Shown piece by piece: positions 1 through 7,455 of a stretch of DNA of 64,000 nucleotides. Source of the stretch: an uncultured Acidovorax sp. (lineage in GTDB: Bacteria > Pseudomonadota > Gammaproteobacteria > Burkholderiales > Burkholderiaceae_C); assembly GCA_913774625.1 (NCBI GenBank), contig CAJYHL010000071.1:1-64000 (forward strand), read 5' to 3'. The notes below the pieces were generated by a model. That model was given only the letters and a program-made list of their open reading frames with translations. It did not search any database and was not told where the DNA came from. Position 1 is the stretch's first letter. The number at the start of each line of letters is the position of its first letter. The translations under genes were made by a program, and so were the position numbers.

Positions 1-1
1 C

Positions 2-115
2 TTTGCCTGGTTGGACAAGAACAGGCGTTTATGGAAGAACTGCGAGAGGTTGCTCAACACCAGCTTGCAGTTCGTCCACTTGGCATTCTTGGCTTTGCTG
101 TGTCGAAGATCGTAA
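2..115 (+). CDS. IS5-family transposase, C-terminal end (partial)
   Basis: The frame entering from the left edge encodes 37 residues, beginning FAWLDKNRRLWKNCERLLNT and closing at TAA (113-115). This reads like the extreme C-terminus of DDE transposases of the IS5 family (IS427-like), which typically end with a 'FAWL..NRRL.K.CE' helix and a hydrophobic tail. Only this tail is visible, so the subgroup and whether the element is intact upstream cannot be judged. The element's right end should lie in the next few tens of bases, next to the palindrome at 149-308. Confidence 0.6.
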   Translation, partial: FAWLDKNRRLWKNCERLLNTSLQFVHLAFLALLCRRS

Positions 116-148
116 ACAGGTTCTAAGCGCCTGTTCCTGGCTCCATAA

Positions 149-308
149 GAACGTGTTGACGATCTCGCAGGGGATCGCGTTGGAGCGAAATCGGGCGATT
201 GGACGCCCCGGCTGCTTGCATGGGCACGAGCCCATGCGGCGCACCCGAAGCATCCACTCATCCCGATTGCGCTCCAACGCGATCCCCTGCGAGATCGTGA
301 ACACGTTC
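149..308. repeat. 160-bp nested palindrome next to the IS end
   Basis: Two 47-nt arms (149-195 and 262-308) are reverse complements with 45 of 47 positions matching. The 66-nt spacer holds a second hairpin: GCATGGGC (218-225), loop ACGA, GCCCATGC (230-237). It separates the transposase tail from the glyoxalase fragment. It could be a small non-autonomous element (MITE-like) or two inverted copies of one insertion-sequence end. I see no clear target-site duplication. Confidence 0.7.
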
Positions 309-400
309 TCACGGCGCATGCCCAGCACCTCGGTATAGAAATGGATGCAGGCCGCCTCGTAGGCGGTGGTGAGGACCAGGTGGTCCAGGCTGCGGATCAT
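309..400 (-). pseudogene. Glyoxalase/VOC-family protein, 5' fragment
   Basis: From ATG at 400 the minus strand encodes about 30 residues (MIRSLDHLVLTTAYEAACIH, then FYTEVLGMRR). This is the first beta-alpha unit of a vicinal oxygen chelate (glyoxalase/bleomycin-resistance) domain, including the expected first metal-ligand His in LDH. Homology stops where the palindrome begins, and the frame then continues as unrelated sequence to 29. A normal VOC protein of this type has about 130-140 residues, so the gene is truncated. A VOC gene also sits in the P. aeruginosa itaconate locus, so this was probably the last gene of the operon to its right. Confidence 0.6.
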
Positions 401-494
401 GGAAAGGCCTTTCCTCGTGGGGATGGAAGGGGGCGATCATGCCCCGGTCCGCCGGCCGGTCGCAGCCCTCATCCTTCCCTCATTCACGCTGTCA

Positions 495-1523
495 TCAGTC
501 GGCGTATATGCCTGCCTTGCGGATCACTGGCTCCCACTTGGCGATCTCGGCGGCCAGATGGGTGCGCAGGCCTTCGGGCGTGATCTTGTCGGGCGGGGGC
601 ACGTCGGAGCTGAGATCCGCCAGGCGCTGGCGCACCACCGGGTCCTGCAGGGCGGCATTCAGCGCCTCGTTGAGCTTCTTGATGACCGCAGGCGGGGTGC
701 CGTGCGGGGCGTAGAGCCCGTGCCAGACCTTGACGTCGAAGCCCTTGAGGCCCTGCTCGTCCAGCGTGGGCACCTCGGGCAGCACGGCCAGGCGCCGGGG
801 CACGGTCACGCCCAGCACCTTGACGCGGCCGTCCTTGATGAAGGGCACGGTCTGCGTGGTCTGGTCGCACAGCAGGTCCACCTGCCCGCCCAGCAGGTCG
901 TTGATGGCCGGGCCCGTGCCTTTGTAGGGCACGGTGGTCAGTTCCTCGCCGATCTGCGTCATGAACAGCAGCCCGCACAGGTGCGACACGGCGCCCAGGC
1001 CGGCGTTGGCCAGCGTGACCTGGCCCTTGTGGGCCTTGATGTAGGCCAGCACGCCCTGCAGGTCGCTGGCCGGGAAGTCCTTGCGCGCCAGCAGGGTCAT
1101 GGGCACGTCCACCACCTGGCCGATGGGGTCGAAGTCCTTGACCGGGTCGAAGGCGAGCTTCTTGTAGAGCGCAGGCGCCGTCGCCATGCCCATGTGGTGC
1201 AGGAAGACGGTGTAGCCGTTGGCCGGCGACCGCGCCACCTTGGCGGCGGCGATGGTGCCGCCCGCGCCCGCAGCGTTTTCGACGATCACCGGCTGCCCCA
1301 GCGACTTGCCCATGGGAATGGCCAGCATGCGGGCCACCACGTCGGTCGGCCCTCCTGCTGCGAAGGGGATGACCAGGGTCACGGGCTTGTCCGGAAAGCT
1401 GCCGGCCTGGGCCGTGCCGGCATGGCCCAGCGTCCATGCGGCGGCGGCCGCGCAGGCCAGGACCGCCCAGCGGCGCAGGCCGCGCCGCACAGGCGCGGGG
1501 TAGGAAGCGAGAGGCAGATGCAT
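495..1523 (-). CDS. Bug/TctC-type tricarboxylate-binding periplasmic protein
   Basis: This 342-residue protein has an N-terminal signal peptide of about 40 residues ending near AQA. It is followed by the hallmark of Bug-family proteins (FPDKPVTLVIPFAAGGPTD) and a full-length periplasmic binding fold. Bug proteins bind carboxylates and feed tripartite tricarboxylate transporters (TctABC), but no TctA/TctB partner is present here, as is common for Bug genes in Bordetella and Comamonadaceae. A GGAGA ribosome site precedes the ATG. It lies 114 nt downstream of the lyase gene on the same strand, so its ligand may be itaconate or a related C5 diacid. That ligand is inferred from context only. Confidence 0.85.
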   Translation of the reverse strand: MHLPLASYPAPVRRGLRRWAVLACAAAAAWTLGHAGTAQAGSFPDKPVTLVIPFAAGGPTDVVARMLAIPMGKSLGQPVIVENAAGAGGTIAAAKVARSPANGYTVFLHHMGMATAPALYKKLAFDPVKDFDPIGQVVDVPMTLLARKDFPASDLQGVLAYIKAHKGQVTLANAGLGAVSHLCGLLFMTQIGEELTTVPYKGTGPAINDLLGGQVDLLCDQTTQTVPFIKDGRVKVLGVTVPRRLAVLPEVPTLDEQGLKGFDVKVWHGLYAPHGTPPAVIKKLNEALNAALQDPVVRQRLADLSSDVPPPDKITPEGLRTHLAAEIAKWEPVIRKAGIYAD

Positions 1524-1637
1524 GGCGGTTGTCTCCTGTCTTGGTTTATGTGGCTGGCAGAGGGAAAGCAGGAAAGCCAGGGAGGCGCGGCGCGAACCGG
1601 GCGGAAGGGATGCCCGGGCCTGTTCTTCACTTTCCGT

Positions 1638-2510
1638 TCATGCCGGGGTCCCTTCTTCGTCCTGCGCGTGCCGCAGGATGCGGTGGGCCAGCGCCAGCAC
1701 CGGCGTGTCCACCATCTGGCCGTCCACGGTGCAGACACCGCCTTGGGCGACGATGCTGGCCTGCAGCACACGGCAGGCCCAGTGGCGTTCCGCGGCGGAC
1801 GGCGCGAACGCCGCATGCACGCCCGGCAGTTGGGACGGATGGATGCACAGCTTGCCGCCGAAGCCGAAGCGCCGCGCCCGGGCCGCGTCCGCCGCCAGCC
1901 GGCCGGCGTCGCCCAACGCGGTGGTCACGCCATCGACGGGCGGCGGCAGCCCGGCGCGGCGGCTGGCCAGCACCAGCGCCCAGCGCAACGGAGCCAGCTC
2001 GGCTTCGTCGGGCCCGCAGGCCATGCCCAGATCGGCCTGCAGGTCGATATGGCCCAAGGCCAGGCGCAGCACGCCGCGGGCGGCGGCGATGGCGCCCGGC
2101 TGCGCAGCGCCTTCGGCGGTTTCGATCAGCGGCAGCAGCGCCAGGCCCAGCCGGGCATACAGCACGGACAGGGCTTCGCCGTCTTCCGCCTTGGGAACGA
2201 CCAGGGCCTGCAGGCCCTGGCCGGCCAGGCGCTGCATCAGGTCAATATCGTGCGCATGGTCGGCCGTGGCCATGCCGTTCACACGCACGGCCACGCGACG
2301 CCGGTCTGCCGGCGCCACGGCGCCCCACGCGGCGGCCAGCGCGGCACGCGCAGCGGGACGGGCGGCGGCGGCCACCGCGTCTTCCAGATCGACGATGACC
2401 GCATGCGCGCCGCTCGCCAGGGCCTTAGGCAGGCGCTCGGGACGGTCGGCGGGCACGAACAGCAGGCTGTGCGCAGTGGCCAGCAGGTGGAGGAAAGCGG
2501 CGGGGCTCAT
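1638..2510 (-). CDS. ccl: HpcH/HpaI (CitE-like) lyase, probable citramalyl-CoA lyase
   Basis: A 290-residue TIM-barrel lyase of the HpcH/HpaI-CitE superfamily. It shows LLFVPADRPERLPKAL, the VIVDLEDAV strand with metal-binding acidic residues, VRVNG, an LLPLIETAEG strand, and the late GGKLCIHPSQL motif. Family members cleave or form beta-hydroxyacyl-CoA thioesters. Beside a CoA-transferase and a FAS1-like hydratase the best-fitting role is (S)-citramalyl-CoA lyase, giving acetyl-CoA plus pyruvate, the last step of itaconate breakdown. The alternative is a malyl-CoA or citryl-CoA lyase-like activity. The gene starts 24 nt after the CoA-transferase stop. Confidence 0.75.
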   Translation of the reverse strand: MSPAAFLHLLATAHSLLFVPADRPERLPKALASGAHAVIVDLEDAVAAAARPAARAALAAAWGAVAPADRRRVAVRVNGMATADHAHDIDLMQRLAGQGLQALVVPKAEDGEALSVLYARLGLALLPLIETAEGAAQPGAIAAARGVLRLALGHIDLQADLGMACGPDEAELAPLRWALVLASRRAGLPPPVDGVTTALGDAGRLAADAARARRFGFGGKLCIHPSQLPGVHAAFAPSAAERHWACRVLQASIVAQGGVCTVDGQMVDTPVLALAHRILRHAQDEEGTPA

Positions 2511-2534
2511 GGGCAGTGCTCGTAGAACGTGTTC

Positions 2535-3716
2535 CTAGACGGCGCCGGCGGCACGCCAGCGGGCGATGGCGTCGCTTCCGTAGCCCAGCTCGCGCAGGAT
2601 GGCGTCGGTGTGCTGTCCCACGGCTGGTATGGCGTCCATGCGGTAGCCGAAGCCGGAATGCCGGCCCGGCGGGAGCAGCGCCGGCAGCGGTCCGGCGGGC
2701 GAATCCACCGGTTGCCAGCGTTCGCGCGCCCGCAGCTGGGGGTGGGCCCAGAGCCCGGCCATGTCGTTCATGCGGGCGTTGGCGATCTGGGCGCGGTCCA
2801 GGCGCTGCAGCACCTCGTCGGTCGTCAGTCCGGCGAAGGTCTGCAGAATGAGCGCCTGCAGTTCCTCGCGGTGGGCGTTGCGGCGCGCGTTGGCGTCGAA
2901 GCGCGGGTCGGTAGCGAGTTCGGGCGCCAGCAGCACCAGGTCGCAGAACGCCTTCCATTCGCGCTCGTTCTGCAGGCCCAGCATCACCGTGCCGCCGTCG
3001 CCGGCCGCGAAGGGGCCGTAGGGATAGATGCTGGCGTGCGCGGCGCCAGCACGCGGCGGCGGCGGTGCGCCGTCGAAGGCGTAGTACATGGGATAGCCCA
3101 TCCACTCGCCCAGCGATTCGAGCATGGAGACATCGATGTGCCCGCCCTGCCCCGTGCGTCCGCGCTGCAGCAGCGCGGCCAGGATGGCGCTGTAGGCATA
3201 CATGCCGGCGGCGATGTCGGCCACGGAATGGCCGGCCTTGGCGGGCGCATCGGCGTCGCCGGTGACCGAGAGGAACCCGGCCTCGCTCTGGATCAGCAGG
3301 TCGTAGGCCTTCCTGTCGCGGTAGGGGCCGTCCTCGCCGTAGCCGGAGATGTCGCAGACGATCAGGCGCGGGTGCCGCGCTCCCAGCGAGGCGTAGTCCA
3401 GCCCCATGCGCGCGGCGGCGCCCGGGGCCAGGTTCTGCACCAGCACGTCGGCGCGGCCGATCAGCGCCTTGAGGGCTTGCAGCGCCTCGGGCTGCTTCAG
3501 GTCCAGCGTCAGGCTTTCCTTGGAGCGGTTGGTCCAGACGAAGTGCGACGAGAGGCCGCGCACCCGCTGGTCGTAGGCTCGGGCGAAGTCGCCGCTGCCG
3601 GGGCGCTCCACCTTGATGACGCGCGCGCCCAGATCGGCGAGCTGGCGGGTACAGAAGGGCGCGGCAATGGCGTGTTCGAGCGAGACGACGGTGATGCCGT
3701 CGAGGGGGCGGGTCAT
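2535..3716 (-). CDS. ict: CaiB/BaiF family CoA-transferase, probable itaconate CoA-transferase
   Basis: A 393-residue class III CoA-transferase with the interlocked-dimer fold: N-terminal DGITVVSLEHAIAAP, DLGARVIKVERPGSGD, and Asp167 in HSVADIAAGMYAY, which aligns with the catalytic aspartate (Asp169) of formyl-CoA transferase. It is predicted to move CoA from succinyl-CoA to a dicarboxylate; the neighbours suggest itaconate. I chose ATG 3716 because GGAAGG lies 7 nt upstream. An in-frame ATG at 3737 overlaps the dehydrogenase stop (TGATG) and would add seven residues. Either way translation is probably coupled to the upstream gene. Confidence 0.8.
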   Translation of the reverse strand: MTRPLDGITVVSLEHAIAAPFCTRQLADLGARVIKVERPGSGDFARAYDQRVRGLSSHFVWTNRSKESLTLDLKQPEALQALKALIGRADVLVQNLAPGAAARMGLDYASLGARHPRLIVCDISGYGEDGPYRDRKAYDLLIQSEAGFLSVTGDADAPAKAGHSVADIAAGMYAYSAILAALLQRGRTGQGGHIDVSMLESLGEWMGYPMYYAFDGAPPPPRAGAAHASIYPYGPFAAGDGGTVMLGLQNEREWKAFCDLVLLAPELATDPRFDANARRNAHREELQALILQTFAGLTTDEVLQRLDRAQIANARMNDMAGLWAHPQLRARERWQPVDSPAGPLPALLPPGRHSGFGYRMDAIPAVGQHTDAILRELGYGSDAIARWRAAGAV

Positions 3717-3736
3717 GGGAAGGCCTTCCGGTGCCA

Positions 3737-4900
3737 TCAGAACGAGCGCGGCAGCCCGAGCACATGCTCGGCCACGTACGAGAAGATCAGGTTGGTGGAG
3801 ATGGGCGCCACCTGGTAGAGCCGCGTCTCGCGGAACTTGCGCTCCACGTCGTATTCGCAGGCGAAGCCGAAGCCGCCGTGGTATTGCAGGCAGACGTTGG
3901 CCGCCTCCCAGCTGGCCTTGGCCGCCAGGTACTTGGCCATGTTGGCTTCCTTGCCCATGGGCTGGCCGGCGTCGAACAGCTCGCAGGCGCGCCAGCGCAT
4001 GAGATTGGCGGCCTCCACTTCGATGAAGGCCTCGGCGATGGGGAACTGCACGCCCTGGTTCTGTCCTATGGAGCGGCCGAAGACCTGGCGTTCCTTGGCG
4101 TAGCGCGTGATGCGTTCGGTGAACCAGTAGCCGTCGCCTATGCATTCGGCGGCGATCAGCGTGCGCTCGGCATTCAGGCCGTCCAGGATGTACCGGAAGC
4201 CCTGCCCTTCCTGGCCGATCAGGTTCTCTTCGGGAATCTCCAGGTTCTCGAAGAAGAGCTCGTTGGTCTCGTGGTTGACCATGTTGGCGATGGGCCTCAC
4301 GGCCATGCCGCCTCTCTCGGCCTGGCGCAGGTCCACCATGAAGATGGACAGGCCCTCGCTCTTGCTCGCCACCTCGGCCAGCGGCGTGGTGCGCGCCAGC
4401 AGGATCATCCAGTCGCTGTGCTGCACGCGGCTGATCCAGACCTTCTGGCCGTTGACCACGTAGCGGTCGCCCTTCTTCACGGCGGTGGTCTTGATCCGGG
4501 TGGTGTCGGTGCCGGTGCTGGGCTCGGTCACGCCCATGGACTGCAGGCGCCATTCGCCGCTGGCGATCTTCGGCAGGTAATGCGCCTTCTGCGCGGGCGA
4601 GCCATGGCGCAGCAGCGTGCCCATGTTGTACATCTGGCCGTGGCAGGCGCCGGCATTGCCGCCTGAGCGGTTGATCTCTTCCATGATGACCGAGGCCTCG
4701 GCCAGCCCCAGGCCGGATCCGCCGTATTCCTGGGGGATCAGCGCGGCCAGCCAGCCGGCGCGGGTGAGCGCATCGACGAAGGCCTCGGGGTAGGCGCGCT
4801 CCGCATCGATGCCGCGGTGGTATGCGTCGGGAAATTCGGCGCAGAGGGCGCGCACGGCGTCGCGGATGTCCTGATGGCGGTCGGAGGCAATGGTGTTCAT
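3737..4900 (-). CDS. Acyl-CoA dehydrogenase
   Basis: A 387-residue FAD-dependent acyl-CoA dehydrogenase with all three domains: N-terminal helices (1-120), the middle beta domain with SMGVTEPSTGTDTT and VNGQKVWIS, and the C-terminal helical domain ending IFSYVAEHVLGLPRSF. The position where medium-chain enzymes carry the catalytic Glu (YEGT) reads YQVA, while Glu245 sits in the NAER helix used as base by isovaleryl-CoA-type enzymes. The homologous slot in the P. aeruginosa itaconate locus also encodes an acyl-CoA dehydrogenase. A branched C5-diacyl-CoA substrate is plausible but inferred. Confidence 0.85.
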   Translation of the reverse strand: MNTIASDRHQDIRDAVRALCAEFPDAYHRGIDAERAYPEAFVDALTRAGWLAALIPQEYGGSGLGLAEASVIMEEINRSGGNAGACHGQMYNMGTLLRHGSPAQKAHYLPKIASGEWRLQSMGVTEPSTGTDTTRIKTTAVKKGDRYVVNGQKVWISRVQHSDWMILLARTTPLAEVASKSEGLSIFMVDLRQAERGGMAVRPIANMVNHETNELFFENLEIPEENLIGQEGQGFRYILDGLNAERTLIAAECIGDGYWFTERITRYAKERQVFGRSIGQNQGVQFPIAEAFIEVEAANLMRWRACELFDAGQPMGKEANMAKYLAAKASWEAANVCLQYHGGFGFACEYDVERKFRETRLYQVAPISTNLIFSYVAEHVLGLPRSF

Positions 4901-4946
4901 GTCGTGGAGCGGTGGGAGTGCGATGGGCGGCGTGTGGGCTGCGCCT

Positions 4947-5861
4947 TCAGACGGCCAGCGTGGCCGTGCCTTCCATGGTCAGCCAGCCTTCGTGGTCCTG
5001 CGCCCAGAGGCGCACGCTGCGGCCGTCGGCGGCGGGCTGGCCGTTCAGGCGGAAGGGGTGCAGGTCGAAGGTGGGCCGCACGGCCTTGAAGGCGAAGCCC
5101 GCCACCTGGGCCTGCGGCATCTGCCGGCGCAGCAGGTCCAGTAGCAGCGTGGCGATCAGCGGACCGTGGACGATGAGGCCGGGATAGCCCTCGACGCCCG
5201 TCACGTAGCGCCGGTCGTAGTGGATGCGGTGGCCGTTGAAGGTGAGCGCGGAATAGCGGAACAGCAGCACGTCGTCCGGCACCACCTCGCGCTGCCACGC
5301 GGCGCCCTGCCCGGCTGCGGGCGGGAGCGGCGCGGCGTCGCCCGGGCGGGCAGCGGCGCGATAGACGATGTCGTGCTCCTCCACCAGCGCCAGGCCCTGG
5401 GTATTGGAATAGGCGTGCTCCACCAGCACGAAGACCAGATCGCCCGTGCGCCCCGCCTTGTGCGTGACCGAGACGATGCGCGAATCGCGCCGGGCTTCGT
5501 CGCCCACCCGCAGCGGGTTGCCAGGCTCCCAGCGCAACCGTCCGCCCGCCCACATGCGGCGCGGCAGCGGCACGGGCGGCAGGAAGCCGCCGCGCTGCGG
5601 ATGGCCGTCGGGCCCCAGCGCGCTCTGGCGGGCGTGGGGCAGGAAATAAGCCCAGTGCCAGAGCGGCGGCAGCAGCGTGCCGGCAGCGGGCAGCGGGTCG
5701 TCCCGGTCCAGCGTGGCGGCCAGGCCGCGCACGGGCGCGGCGGCGATGAGGTCGATGGTGGATTCGGTGCGGCCCTGCCAGGCCTGCAGGCGGGCCAGCT
5801 CTGCGGGGTCCAGGAAAGAAGCCGCCTGGAATGTCTCGGATGCTTGGGTCATGGGCTGCAT
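4947..5861 (-). CDS. ich: FAS1-like/MaoC hydratase, probable itaconyl-CoA or mesaconyl-CoA hydratase
   Basis: A 304-residue double hotdog-type protein. The C-terminal half carries the dehydratase signature FNGHRIHYD followed by EGYPGLIVHGPL, seen in mesaconyl-C4-CoA and itaconyl-CoA hydratases. The N-terminal half is the FAS1-like dehydratase domain. It would hydrate itaconyl-CoA to citramalyl-CoA. The frame stays open to a GTG at 5888, but ATG 5861 has an AGGG site and fits the family start; ATG 5852 is also possible. It is the first gene of the operon, divergent from the LysR gene, and is followed by the dehydrogenase after 46 nt. Confidence 0.75.
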   Translation of the reverse strand: MQPMTQASETFQAASFLDPAELARLQAWQGRTESTIDLIAAAPVRGLAATLDRDDPLPAAGTLLPPLWHWAYFLPHARQSALGPDGHPQRGGFLPPVPLPRRMWAGGRLRWEPGNPLRVGDEARRDSRIVSVTHKAGRTGDLVFVLVEHAYSNTQGLALVEEHDIVYRAAARPGDAAPLPPAAGQGAAWQREVVPDDVLLFRYSALTFNGHRIHYDRRYVTGVEGYPGLIVHGPLIATLLLDLLRRQMPQAQVAGFAFKAVRPTFDLHPFRLNGQPAADGRSVRLWAQDHEGWLTMEGTATLAV

Positions 5862-5907
5862 GGTCGCCCTGGCCCGCGGGGCGCACAATCGCGCATTTCC
5901 AAACCGA

Positions 5908-5928
5908 GCCTTCGGCCATACCGAAGGC
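5908..5928. promoter_or_regulatory. Candidate LysR operator
   Basis: A perfect inverted repeat, GCCTTCGG (5908-5915), spacer CCATA, CCGAAGGC (5921-5928), lies in the 92-bp gap between the divergent hydratase and LysR genes. It contains the T-N11-A core expected of LysR-type regulator sites. Confidence 0.6.
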
Positions 5929-5953
5929 TTCGCCCGGCGAAACGCGTTAGTCC

Positions 5954-6838
5954 ATGCACTTCGACCTGACCGACCTGCGTCTCTTCGTCCATGCCGCCGA
6001 CGAAGGCAGCCTCACTCGCGCGGCTGCGCGCCAGCACCTCTCGCTGGCGGCGGCCAGTGCCCGCATCAAGGCGCTGGAAGCGCAGAGCGGCCTGCCGCTG
6101 CTCTACCGCGAAGCCCGCGGCGTGCGCTTGGCCCCGCCCGGCGAAGCCTTCCTGCACCACGCCCGCGGCGTGCTGCGGCAGGTGGACCAGCTGCGCGCCG
6201 ACCTGCAGGAATACGGCGGCGGCCTGCGCGGCCATGTGCGCGTCTTCGCCAACACCACGGCCGTGACCGACTTCCTGCCCGACATCCTGCCGGCCTTCCT
6301 GGCCGCGCACCCGCGCGTGAACGTGGACCTTCAGGAAAAACCGAACGCCGAGATCGCGCGCGGCGTGCTGGACGGCCGGGCCGACGTGGGCATCGTCGCT
6401 GGCGCGGTGGACACGCTGGGCCTGCAGGCCATCCACTTCAGCACCGACCGGCTGGTGCTGGCCTGTGCGGCAGCACACCCCTTCGCCGACACGCTGCCGG
6501 AGGACCATGTGGGCCTGCAGGCCGGCAGCACGCTGCAGACCTTTCTCGCCCAGGTGACGGAGCGGCTGGGCCAGCCGCTCAAGCTGCGCATACAGCTGTC
6601 CAGCTTCGACGCCATGTGCCGCATGATCGGCGCAGGCGTGGGGGTCGGCATCGTGCCGGAAAGCGCTGCGCGCCGGCACCAGGCCGCGTCGGGCCTGGCG
6701 CTGGTGGAGCTCGCCGACGCCTGGAGCGTGCGCGAACGCTACGTGCTGGTACGCGATCGGGACAGGCTGCCGGGCTACGCGGACGCGCTGGTCGAGGCGC
6801 TGGTGGCGCATTACCGCAGCAGCCCCGAAGCCGCCTGA
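5954..6838 (+). CDS. LysR-family transcriptional regulator
   Basis: A 294-residue LysR-type regulator. Residues 1-60 form the winged helix-turn-helix (DLRLFVHAADEGSLTRAAAR, then SLAAASARIKALE). The rest is the two-lobed periplasmic-binding-like effector domain starting at about residue 90. It is transcribed divergently from the putative itaconate operon across a 92-bp gap holding a T-N11-A palindrome. It most likely activates that operon in response to a pathway intermediate, as LysR regulators of such loci usually do. The effector cannot be read from sequence. Confidence 0.88.
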   Translation: MHFDLTDLRLFVHAADEGSLTRAAARQHLSLAAASARIKALEAQSGLPLLYREARGVRLAPPGEAFLHHARGVLRQVDQLRADLQEYGGGLRGHVRVFANTTAVTDFLPDILPAFLAAHPRVNVDLQEKPNAEIARGVLDGRADVGIVAGAVDTLGLQAIHFSTDRLVLACAAAHPFADTLPEDHVGLQAGSTLQTFLAQVTERLGQPLKLRIQLSSFDAMCRMIGAGVGVGIVPESAARRHQAASGLALVELADAWSVRERYVLVRDRDRLPGYADALVEALVAHYRSSPEAA

Positions 6839-6890
6839 GACGCACCGCCCGGCCCCCGGCTGCAGGAAAGGACGTACGACGCGAGCATTC

Positions 6891-6909
6891 GATAATGGTT
6901 CTTATTTAG
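6891..6909. promoter_or_regulatory. Fur box before the FecI-type sigma factor
   Basis: GATAATGGTTCTTATTTAG matches 12 of 19 positions of the classical Fur box and closely resembles the GATAATGATTCTCATTT form common before fecI genes. It is bracketed by a perfect 7-bp inverted repeat, AGCATTC (6884-6890) and GAATGCT (6909-6915). It lies about 45 bp before the sigma-factor start, so iron repression of the operon is expected. Confidence 0.75.
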
Positions 6910-6954
6910 AATGCTGTGCTTTCCATCCGCCCACGCCTTCCCCCTTTTCCACCG

Positions 6955-7455
6955 ATGCCATCCGCCACGTTCAGAGACCAGATGGAAGCGATGTTCCGCG
7001 AGCACCATGGCTGGCTGCACGGCCGGCTGCGGCGCAGGCTGGCCAATGCCAGCGATGCGGACGACGTGGCGGCCGAGACCTTTCTGCGCGTGGCCGAGGA
7101 CGGAGGGCGCAGCGACATCCGCGAGCCGCGCGCCTTCCTGACCACCCTGGCCAAGCGCGTGCTGTTCGGCCTGTGGCGCCGCCGCGACCTGGAGCAGGCC
7201 TATCTGGACACCCTGCGCCACATGCCACAGGCGCTGGCCCTCTCTCCCGAAGAGCACGCGCTCATGCTGGACGCCATCCAGCACATCGACCGCGCGCTGG
7301 GCTCCCTGCCCGCGCCGGTCAAGGCCGCCTTCCTGCTCTCGCGGCTGGACGGCCTGACCTATCCTGACATCGCCCGGCAGTTGGGCGTGTCGCTGGCCAC
7401 GGTGGAGCGCCACATGCAGCGCGCCCTGCTGCACTGCCTGCGCTACGCCCCATGA
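6955..7455 (+). CDS. FecI-type ECF RNA polymerase sigma factor
   Basis: A 166-residue extracytoplasmic-function sigma factor. Region 2 covers about residues 8-60 (MFREHHGWLHGRL, DADDVAAETFLRVAED) and region 4 about 110-160 (LDGLTYPDIARQLGVSLATV). With the adjacent FecR and TonB receptor it forms a cell-surface signalling set: the loaded receptor signals through FecR to release this sigma factor, which then transcribes the receptor gene. I chose ATG 6955. An in-frame GTG at 6916 would add 13 proline-rich residues that do not belong to the domain. Confidence 0.88.
   Translation: MPSATFRDQMEAMFREHHGWLHGRLRRRLANASDADDVAAETFLRVAEDGGRSDIREPRAFLTTLAKRVLFGLWRRRDLEQAYLDTLRHMPQALALSPEEHALMLDAIQHIDRALGSLPAPVKAAFLLSRLDGLTYPDIARQLGVSLATVERHMQRALLHCLRYAP

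Noticed and set aside
29-400. Continuous 123-codon minus-strand frame at the left edge as one gene
   Set aside because: Only its first 30 codons are VOC-like; the rest is the palindrome and IS-end sequence read through by chance.
366-2525. Long open frame on the plus strand (719 codons) across the lyase and Bug genes
   Set aside because: It is antisense to well-supported genes, with Gln/His/Arg/Gly-rich composition and no domain. High GC at third codon positions makes such antisense frames common here.
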